From: Planctomycetota bacterium
Lineage (GTDB): Bacteria; Planctomycetota; J058; J103
Assembly (NCBI GenBank): GCA_003694875.1
Contig: RFJN01000412.1
Location: forward strand, 1 to 24,230
Reading direction: 5' to 3'
Length of the DNA: 24,230 bases
The position numbers were made by a program, and so were the translations under genes. The first letter of the stretch is position 1; each line of letters opens with the position of its first letter. The notes under the pieces are model-generated. The model saw only the letters and a list, made by a program, of their open reading frames with translations. It was not told the origin of the DNA and made no database searches. Of this stretch, positions 1-8,300 are shown in pieces.

Positions 1-1
1 C

Positions 2-3000
2 TCCTGGATCCAGAGTGCGGATCCCCCGACGCGGATCCTGCGCTGGAAGCGCCCGGGCGGCGCGGAGGGAGAGCTGCGCCTCGGGCTGAGCGCGACCGAA
101 CCGGACGCGGTGCGCGACGCCCTGCCGACGCACATGCGCGAAGGGCCGCCGCGGCTCGTGCTCGCACGCCTCGAACGCGGCAAGGTGCGAACGGCTGCCG
201 TCCTCGGCCCGGCGACGGTCGAGCTCGCAGGGGCCGGTCCGCCGCGCGAGCGCGAGCGGATCGAGTCGCTGTTCACGAGCGCCCTGTCCGCCGCTGCGCC
301 CCCCACCGCGCTCGATCCCGGCTCGCTGGCGGCCGCGGGCGCGCTCGCTCGGCTCGGACCGCAACAGGTGCTCGAGGCGGGCCATGTCCTGCGGCGCGAC
401 GCGGCGGGGCGTCCGCTCGAGATCGGCGCCCCCGACGCTCCCGTCACCCTCGCCTGGGACGCCGCCGATCGCCTCGTGTTCTGGCGTGCAGCCGACCGCA
501 CGCATCGCCTGTGGCGCCACGACGCGCGCAACCGCCTCGTCGCGATCGCGACGGTGCGCGGTCTCCTCGCGCAGCTCGCCTACGACGAACGCGACCGATT
601 GCGCCAACTGGAGGTGGCTGGCGTAGGAACGTGGCGCTGGGTGCGCGACGCCGCGGGCAGGCCGCTCGAGGTCGCCGGACCGGACGGCCTGGCGCGGCGT
701 TTCGCGTACGGCCCGACCGGCGGCCTGCGACGGGTGGTCGACCGGGCGGGACAGCTCCTGTTCGAGCGCACAGCGCTGGACGGCGGCGGACAGCGGCTGC
801 GCTATCGCACCACGGCCGACGCTGCCTGGAACGAGATCCGGCTCGACGCGCAGGGGCAGCTGCTGTCCCGCTCCGGCCCGGAGGGCGAGGTACGTGTCAA
901 GGGTGGCGCCGACGGTGCTGTGGCATTCGTCTTCCACCACCCGGATGGCGTCGAACAGCGGCTCGCCCATGACGCCGAGCGCGGGGGATGGCATCTGCTG
1001 CAACGCGGCGGCGACGGGACGCAGACGCAGCTCGCGTACGACGCGCTCGGGCGGGTGCTCTCACTCGAGGTCGGCGACGAGACGCTGCGCGTCACGTACG
1101 ACGAGGCGGGTCGTGTGACCGAGATCGCTGCTCCTCGCACCGGCGAGCGCGAGGCGTGGCGCTACGACGAGCGCGGTCGTCCTGTCGAGCGGCGCAGCAC
1201 CGGAGAGCCCGTCGAACGCTGGGTCTACGATCGACGGGGGCGGCTGGAACGCTACGAGCGCGGAGCCCTCGCGCTCGATCTGCTGTACGAGAGCGATGGC
1301 TCGAGCCTGCTGGTGCTGGACGCGGGCGGCGGGCAGATCACCGAGCTGCGCGTCGACGCCCGCGGCGCTCCGCTGTGGCTGCGCGAACCCGATGGCTCCA
1401 CCACGGCCTGGCGCTACAGCGACGGCGCACTGCGCACGGTGGCAGGACGGTTCGGTCGCCTCGATCTCGAGCCGGGTCCCAATGGCGAGCTCGTGCGGCT
1501 GCGCACCGCGGGTGCGTTGGGAGACAGGAGCTTCGAAGTGCACAGCCCCGCGCCCGGGGCGTGGTTCGTGCGCGACACGGACGGGCGATCGCCCACGCTG
1601 CGCGCCGAGGGAGCGGACCTCGTCTGGGAGCACCCGCTCGCGGGGCGCTGGAAGCACCGTCGTTCCGGCGGCGTCGACGAGCTCAGCGGCCCGCTCGGCC
1701 GGCAGCGCGTCGAGTACGATCCGCACGGCGTGCTGCGTGCGCTCCTCGACCCGGTTGCCGGCACCGCGCGCATCGAGCGACTTGCGCCCGACCGATTCCG
1801 GCTGCTCGACCCGGCGGGCGCCGCCTGGACGCTGCACTTCGATGCCCTCGGCGCCCTGGAGGCGCTCGACGGACCGCTCGGGCACAAGCAACGCTGGGAG
1901 CGCGCACGCGAGGGACGGATCTACATCGATCCGCTCGGCGCGCGCTGGCAGCGGCGCTGGAGCGACCGCGGTCTCGTGCTCACCGAACGCGATCCGCTCG
2001 GCTTCGAGGAGCGCTTCGAACTCGATCCCGTCACGCACGAGCTGCGCGCCTGGCAACGGCCCGACGGCGTACGGCTCGGCTTCGAGCGCGAAGCCCGCGG
2101 CACGCTGCTCGCGCTCGATCTCGGCGCCGGGCGCCGTGTCACCCTCGTGCACGACGCGAGGGGACGTCTCGTGCGCGCGGCTGGTCCGGACGGCGAGTCG
2201 ATCGCCGTCGGCTACGACGCGCTCGATCGCCCGATACGACTCGAGCAGCGCGCCGCGCCCCCTCTCGCGCTCGGCTACGAGGGCGCGGGCCCCCTTGCGG
2301 AGATCCGGGTGGCGGGGCTGCGGCTGCGCTACGACCGCGACGCGCTCGGCCGGCTGCGCGAACTCGGCGTGGCGCCGCTCGGACAGCCCGGCCGCGCACA
2401 CGCTCCGACGCCCCTGCGCGCCGTCTTCGCCTACGACGAGGCCGGCCGTCCGCTGCGGCTCGAACTTCCCGGCGGCGCGCTGCTGCGCTACCGCTACGAG
2501 GGAGGGCGACCGGCCGCGCTCGAGGTGGTCGATGCGGGCGGACAGATCACCTACTTCGAGCACTATCGCTTCGATGCTGCAGGGCGACTGCTCGCGGTGC
2601 GCGACCCCGATGGCGAGCACCGTTTCCGCTACGATGCGCTCGGCCGGCTGCTCGAGGCGCAGTGGGCGGACGGCAGCCGGGAACGCTTCCGCCACGACGC
2701 GGCCGGCAACGTGATCGAGGATGCGGCCGGTGCGCGCTGGCGCTACGACCGCGCGCAACGCCTCGTCGCCCGGGGCGCGGCGCGCTTCGAGCACGACGCC
2801 TGCGGCCGGCTCATCACCGACGACCGCGGGCGGCGCTACATCTACGACGCGCTCGATCGCCTGCTCGAGGTGCGGCTTCCCGACGGCGGGCGGGTGCGTT
2901 TCGGCTACGACGCCTTCGGGCGTCTGGCGTGGCGCGAACGCGACGGCCAGCGCACGCGCTGGCTGTGGTGCGGCCCCGATCCCGTGGCGCAGCTCGACGG

Positions 3001-5359
3001 CCGCGGTCGCGTCCTGCGGCGCTTCGTCCCGGGGAGCGAGCCGGGCCTGTGGCTCGCCACACGCAGGGAGCAAGAGGGACAGGGCGCGCGGGGCGGCTGG
3101 GCGTGGGCCGTGCGCACCCTCAACGGCTCGCTCGTGGCACTCGTCGACGGCCGCGGGCAGGTGCTCGCCCGCTACCGCTACCGTGCCTACGGCGGGGTGC
3201 GCGGCGAGAAGCGACGCCCTGGGCGTGCCGTCGCTCCGGCCTTCGCCGGCGGGATCCCCGATCCCGAGCTCGATCTCGTCTTCTTCGGCTCCCGCCCCTA
3301 CCACACAGGCCTCGCCCGCTTCCTGACGCCCGAGCCCGAGGGCCACGACCGGCTCGGGGGACGCTACGTCTACGGGCTGGCGAACCCGCTCACCCAGCAC
3401 GACCGCACCGGCGCGAGCCCCGCTCCGGTTCTCGGTGCGGGCGGCGGTCCGGGGCCCGCCGCGTGGCCGGCGATCGCCGGTATCCGCAACGCCCGCAGCA
3501 GGCGACTCGTCATCGAACTGGCCGAGGAACTGCAACGCATCGCCCGCACCGAACACGGCCCCGTGACCGAACTGGCGCGGGCCACGCTGACGACCCTGCG
3601 CACAAGAGGCGACGTGCCGCTGGAGATCGCCGTCAAGAAATGGTTCACGAGGCCCGGCTGGTTCGGGCGCCGGGTGCGCGAGAAGGGGGTGCACGGCCTG
3701 TTTCGCTACCGGGGCGAGCGGCCCAGCCAGCTCTTTCTCTTCACGGGTCCTGCGCGGGGCGATCGTTTCGAACTGCTCAAGACCCTCGTGCACGAGCTCG
3801 CACACGTGCAGCAGTCGCGGGAGCCCCGGATCCGCAACCCTGCCGTCACGTACGGCAAGAAACAGGAGTTGGAGGCTTTCTTCCGCGAGTATCTTCTCAG
3901 CGCCGAACTCGGCCGCGCAAGGGGTGAGCTCTACACCGAGGTGCTCAAGCCCCTCGGAATTCCGCGCACCTCCGGCGGTCCCGTGCGCCGCCGCCTCCAC
4001 AGCTGGCTCGCGCGCTGGCTCTCCCCCTACGGGGGCATGCAGGGCACGGTGACGCCCGACGATCTGGCCACCGAGATCCGGCGCTTCCTGCCGAGCGTCT
4101 TCCAGGGCCCGCGGCCGCGCCCGCAGCCCGAACTCGTGGCGCGCAACCTCCGATTCGGCGTCACCGCGGCGGAGTTCGCCCCGCAGGTGGACTGGGCGTG
4201 GGGCGTGCAACGGCAGCTTGCCGCGCTGCGTCGCGTGCGACAGAACGAGGCGCTCGAGGCGCTCGCGCTGCGGTATGCCGAACCGGTACTCCCCCCTTCC
4301 GTCCCCCACCCCGCGCTCGAGCAGGCCCTGCGCGCCGCGGAACGCCGAGCGCTGCGGGCGCTGCCTCTGCGCGAACGGGCCCTGCGGGCCACCGGTCGGC
4401 TCGGCGCCATCGCGCTGCGCATGGGGGCGGACCTGCTCGAGCCGGGCATGCAGGCGCTCGCGCTCTACGACGCCTGGTCGCTGCTCACCGCGGTCGGAGA
4501 GGGATCACGCCAACTCATGCGCCTGCTGCTCGAGAACTCGCCCTTCGCCGAGCTGCTGCGGGCGCTCGAGAACGAGCCGCGTCCTCTCGAGACCTCGCAG
4601 CTCGCCGCCTCCCGCCGCGACTGGCTGCGCAACCGCCTCATGGTGCTCGATTGGGGCGGTGCGGCAGGGGCAACACGCAGCGGGCTGCAGGCGCGCGCCA
4701 CCGCGCGCGCCCTCGGGGCGCGCACCGCAGGGCGCTCGGCGGGCTGGGTGACGGCCGTCCCGGGGCGTCGCCAAGTTCCGCGCCGTGGCGGCATCGTCGG
4801 CGCACTGCAACGCGTGGGAGCGATCGGGTTCGGCGGCGCGGGCACCGGCGCAGGGAGCGTCGGCACGACGGCCGCCGCGCCGCGAGCCTCCCCCTCCCCC
4901 GCGGCTCGCTCCTCGCCGTCCCGCGCTTCCCCTCCGGCAAGCGGGCGGGGCTCGCGCGCCCCGCGCAACGTCGCCGGAGCGCAGCCGCTGCCGCCGTGGG
5001 CGCAGGCGATCCTGGATGACGTCCGGCGGCGGGCCGACGAGCAACGCCGGGCATGGGAGCGGCGCAGGGAGGCGGAGAGACGCCGGGAGCAGGCGCGGCG
5101 CGCGTCGGAGGCGACGGGCGCGAGGGAGGACGCGGTCGACGATCTCGATCTCCGCCCGCCCGCACCGCCGGCGCGGCCGGGACTGGTGCGGCGCGCGTGG
5201 AACTGGGTGAAGTCGTGGGTGGCGGGCGAGCACGACTCGGCACGCGGGCGCGACGAGGCCCCCGTCACCAGGACGCTCTACCACGCTGTCAATCCGTATG
5301 CCGGCGCTGCCGCGGCGCTCGAGCGCGCACTCGGTCCGGTGCTCGAGGGACAGCGATGA
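2..5359 (+). CDS. Rhs/YD-repeat protein with C-terminal metallopeptidase-like region (5' end outside window)
   Basis: The reading frame is open to the left edge, so the true start lies upstream. The GTG at 110 is only the first start codon inside the window, and residue numbers here count from it. Residues ~100-1020 are YD repeats (YDERDRL, YDALGRV, YDEAGRV, YDERGRP, YDALDRL, YDAFGRL), which in known Rhs proteins wrap into a hollow beta shell. Residues ~1021-1104 match the Rhs core: YRYRAYGG, FFGSRPYHTGLARFLTPEP, RYVYGLANPLTQHDRTG. The core ends in DRTGASP (1098-1104), a degenerate DPxGxxP closing motif. The following ~645 residues are the Rhs-CT position. They contain LVHELAHVQQ (H1228, E1229, H1232) with possible third zinc ligands in ELEAFF (E1253 or E1255). 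Then come a helical region (~1330-1520), a Pro/Ser/Ala-rich linker (~1593-1622), a charged coiled-coil-like helix (~1637-1669) and a Trp-rich amphipathic helix (~1690-1705). The last codons overlap the next gene (ATGA). Rhs family: sure. Toxin role: inferred. Confidence 0.9.
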   Translation, partial: SWIQSADPPTRILRWKRPGGAEGELRLGLSATEPDAVRDALPTHMREGPPRLVLARLERGKVRTAAVLGPATVELAGAGPPRERERIESLFTSALSAAAPPTALDPGSLAAAGALARLGPQQVLEAGHVLRRDAAGRPLEIGAPDAPVTLAWDAADRLVFWRAADRTHRLWRHDARNRLVAIATVRGLLAQLAYDERDRLRQLEVAGVGTWRWVRDAAGRPLEVAGPDGLARRFAYGPTGGLRRVVDRAGQLLFERTALDGGGQRLRYRTTADAAWNEIRLDAQGQLLSRSGPEGEVRVKGGADGAVAFVFHHPDGVEQRLAHDAERGGWHLLQRGGDGTQTQLAYDALGRVLSLEVGDETLRVTYDEAGRVTEIAAPRTGEREAWRYDERGRPVERRSTGEPVERWVYDRRGRLERYERGALALDLLYESDGSSLLVLDAGGGQITELRVDARGAPLWLREPDGSTTAWRYSDGALRTVAGRFGRLDLEPGPNGELVRLRTAGALGDRSFEVHSPAPGAWFVRDTDGRSPTLRAEGADLVWEHPLAGRWKHRRSGGVDELSGPLGRQRVEYDPHGVLRALLDPVAGTARIERLAPDRFRLLDPAGAAWTLHFDALGALEALDGPLGHKQRWERAREGRIYIDPLGARWQRRWSDRGLVLTERDPLGFEERFELDPVTHELRAWQRPDGVRLGFEREARGTLLALDLGAGRRVTLVHDARGRLVRAAGPDGESIAVGYDALDRPIRLEQRAAPPLALGYEGAGPLAEIRVAGLRLRYDRDALGRLRELGVAPLGQPGRAHAPTPLRAVFAYDEAGRPLRLELPGGALLRYRYEGGRPAALEVVDAGGQITYFEHYRFDAAGRLLAVRDPDGEHRFRYDALGRLLEAQWADGSRERFRHDAAGNVIEDAAGARWRYDRAQRLVARGAARFEHDACGRLITDDRGRRYIYDALDRLLEVRLPDGGRVRFGYDAFGRLAWRERDGQRTRWLWCGPDPVAQLDGRGRVLRRFVPGSEPGLWLATRREQEGQGARGGWAWAVRTLNGSLVALVDGRGQVLARYRYRAYGGVRGEKRRPGRAVAPAFAGGIPDPELDLVFFGSRPYHTGLARFLTPEPEGHDRLGGRYVYGLANPLTQHDRTGASPAPVLGAGGGPGPAAWPAIAGIRNARSRRLVIELAEELQRIARTEHGPVTELARATLTTLRTRGDVPLEIAVKKWFTRPGWFGRRVREKGVHGLFRYRGERPSQLFLFTGPARGDRFELLKTLVHELAHVQQSREPRIRNPAVTYGKKQELEAFFREYLLSAELGRARGELYTEVLKPLGIPRTSGGPVRRRLHSWLARWLSPYGGMQGTVTPDDLATEIRRFLPSVFQGPRPRPQPELVARNLRFGVTAAEFAPQVDWAWGVQRQLAALRRVRQNEALEALALRYAEPVLPPSVPHPALEQALRAAERRALRALPLRERALRATGRLGAIALRMGADLLEPGMQALALYDAWSLLTAVGEGSRQLMRLLLENSPFAELLRALENEPRPLETSQLAASRRDWLRNRLMVLDWGGAAGATRSGLQARATARALGARTAGRSAGWVTAVPGRRQVPRRGGIVGALQRVGAIGFGGAGTGAGSVGTTAAAPRASPSPAARSSPSRASPPASGRGSRAPRNVAGAQPLPPWAQAILDDVRRRADEQRRAWERRREAERRREQARRASEATGAREDAVDDLDLRPPAPPARPGLVRRAWNWVKSWVAGEHDSARGRDEAPVTRTLYHAVNPYAGAAAALERALGPVLEGQR
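3480..3990 (+). other. Predicted gluzincin-like metallopeptidase domain inside the Rhs C-terminal region
   Basis: This part of the Rhs protein directly follows the core-closing motif. It contains the zinc-peptidase signature HExxH as HELAH (codons from 3791), followed by VQQ and, 21-23 residues later, Glu residues in a helix-like segment ELEAFFREYLL. This spacing fits a gluzincin third ligand. The arrangement also recalls the HELTHVVQQ helix of DUF4157-type domains found near injection systems, but I see no clear match to the rest of that family. Seen: motif and position. Inferred: zinc binding and protease activity. Domain borders are approximate. Confidence 0.55.
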
Positions 5360-8300
5360 AGGGCTTCAGCGCGAGACGCGGCGACAGAGTCGTTCGCCCG
5401 CACACGTTTTGCTGGGCAGCGCCGCTCGTGGTCCTCCCCCTGCTCGTCGCCGGTCTCGGTGCACGCGCCGGCGCTGGCGAGGCCCCCGCCGCCCCGACGG
5501 AGACTGCCGATACGACCTCGCTCGCCCGATTCGCCGCGGCGGGCGATGTCGCCGCCCTGCGCCGGGCTCTGGACGCGGGCGCCGATCCCGACGTGCCCGA
5601 CGCGGACGACGGTGCTCTGCCGATCGTGCGAGCGACCGAGTGCGGGGACGCGCGCTCGCTCGAGCTCCTGCTTGCGCGCGGGGTGCGCACCGAGCGCGTG
5701 GAAGCGGGCGGCACCGCGTTGCTCGAGGCGGCGTGGCGGGGCAATGTGGCGGCCGTTCGCCTCCTGTGCGCGTGCGGGGTCGACCCCGACGTGCGCGGCT
5801 CCGAGGGCGAGACGCCGCTGCTGCGCGCGGTGGCCGCCGGCCGGCGCGAGGTCGTGGGCGCTCTGCTCGAGATGGGCGCGGATCCGGACGCCCGCGACCA
5901 TGTGGGTCGCACACCCGTTCTGCTCGCGGTGGCACGCCGCGATGGCGAGGTCATGCGAGCACTGCTCGAGGCCGGGGCACGAGTCTCGCCGCCAGCGCTT
6001 CGTGCGGCTCGCGGCGCGGCGGACGCTGCACTCGTGCAGGCACTGGCCGAACGCGCGAGCCCCACGGCGGTCATCCGCCTCGGTCCGGCCGACGACGTCG
6101 GGCAGGCTTGCGCCGAGGCGCCCGACGGTGCGCGCGTCGTACTCGCCCCCGGCCGGTACACGCAGACGCTCGTGGTGCGCGGGCCGCGGCGGCTCGAGAT
6201 CGTGGGCGCCGGTGCCGATCGCTGCATCGTCATCGGAGGAGAGGCGCAGGCGGCGGTCGTCGTGCTCGACGGGGCGCGGGTGACGTTGCGTTCGCTCGCG
6301 GTCGCGCCGACCGGCAACGCCGAAGTCGGCGTCCATGCGGATGACGGCGCGCGGCTCACGCTGCGCGCCGTGCGCGTGCGCGGGGCGCGGGGACCTGCGG
6401 TCTACGTTGCGGACGCCAGCCTTGCGGCCCGCGGCCTCGAGGTTGCGCGAGCGCAGAGCTGGGCGATCGGGGCCGTGCGCGCGCGGATCGCGCTGCGCGA
6501 TCTGCGACTGCAGGACTGCGCGCACGGGATCACGGTGCGCGAGGGACGAGGCGGCTGGATCCGCGGACTGCGGTACCGGGGCGGTGCACCGGCGGTCCAC
6601 GCCGCGAATTGTCATGAGGCGCTGCTCATCTCCCACTGCGAGCTCGAGCACCGCGCACCGGACCCGGCGGCAGACGACGCGCCGGCGGTCTTCGTGCGGG
6701 GGGTGACGAGCTTCGCCACGCGCGATGTGACGGCCGTCGGGTTCGCTCGCGGCATCGACGTCGGCTGTACGGGCAACGGCCCGCTCGCGGTGGTCGACGC
6801 GGTGGTGGTCGGTGGCGAGATCGGCATGGCGCTCGAGGCGCCCGCCGGGGCTCTGGCTCGTCTCGAGCGCGGGGCCGCCGTGGGCAACACCAACGCGGGC
6901 GTTCTCGCGAGCGGGCACACCCGTCTCACCGCGATCGACGTGCTTGCGGCAGGACGCGACGCGGTGGCCCTTGCCGTGATCGAGGGTGCGGGCGTGCACG
7001 TGCGGGGCGGCAACTGGCTCGGCTCCCCGGCCGCACTCGGCATCGAGCGGCGCGGCAACGAGGCAGCGGCCGTGCGTGTGCGCGACGCGCTGCTCCTCGG
7101 CGCCCTGGTTACCGAGGGGGAGCCGCTTGCGACCGATGCCCGGAGCGAGATCCTGCGCGCGGTCGCGGCGTGGCCGGGGCCGGTTCAGGAAGAACTCACG
7201 CGCTCTGTGGCCCGTGCGGTCAGCGCGAGTGCGGCGCTGGCTTTCGCGCGGCCCGACCCGACGGCTCGCCGCGCCGGAACCGAGCGTTTCGAGAAGGCAC
7301 TGACCGAACTGGTGCTCGCCTGCGCAGCCGCCCGACAATTCGCGAGCGAGGGGGCGCACGTGCGGCTCGAGGCGACCGACGCGACCGGCCGGACACAACC
7401 GCTCGCGTTCGCCGTCGCGCCCGCTGCGGAGCAGGAGCGGCAGCCGGAAACAGGAGGACAGCCGCCGGCGCGGGCGCCCGCTCTGCGCCCCCCCACCTTG
7501 GCGGACGGCTGGCGCTGGGTACCGCCGGGGGCGTGGTGGGTGATGCCGCAGCCCGGCGCCGGGATCGCGGCGCAGCGCATCGAGGTGGCTCCCCGCGCGC
7601 GGCTGCCGCTGTCGCTCGACGCGTCCGACGCCCTCTGGGTCCGCCTGCCTGCGCCGCCGGCGGGTGAGGCGGATCCGGCGGCGCTCACGTTTCTGCTGGC
7701 GCTGAAGCCTGCCTCCGAGCGGGCGGGCGTGCTTGCGGCGCTGCGGCAGCCCCCGCCTCTCGCGGCTCTCGCCGTGCCCGTTGCCGATCTGGAACCGCAG
7801 CGACGGCAGGCGCTCGAGCAGCGCATCGAGGAGGAGATCCGGAACCTGCCGCCGCCGCCGCCGGGCGAGGGCGAGGCCGCGCGGGTGCATGCCTGGCGGC
7901 GCTGGGCGCTGGTGCGCCTGGCTGCGGCGTTGGGGACCGAGGCGCACGCTCGTGCGATCGCACGCCGGCTCGAACGGATCGCGTCCGAGGAGGGCGAGCA
8001 CGACGCGGTGTCGGCGGCCGCCGCGCTGTGGTGCGCGGCGCTCGCGCGCATCGAGGCGCGGCTGTCGAGACTGCACGACGGTCGGCTCGCGGCGTTCGCG
8101 CACCGGGGTCCTCCGTGGCTGCGCCCGATTGCGGCCACCGAACTCGCGGCGTGGGGCGAGGGCAGCGCTGTGCCGCAACTCGTCTCCGCGGTCGCCGCGC
8201 ACAAGGCACCTGCGGGTGCGGTGTGGGCGACAGCACCGTTGCTCGACCGCGAGCAGGCGCGCGAGCTGATCGCGGCGTGGCTCGGCGACGGGCAGGGAGA

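Noticed and set aside
988..3927. 979-codon frame overlapping the Rhs gene on the same strand
   Set aside because: Almost pure Arg/Ala composition, a frame-shifted copy of the YD repeats.
1061..4309. 1082-codon open frame antisense to the Rhs gene
   Set aside because: High-GC codon bias leaves the antisense frame open. The translation has no domains, while the sense frame has clear YD repeats.
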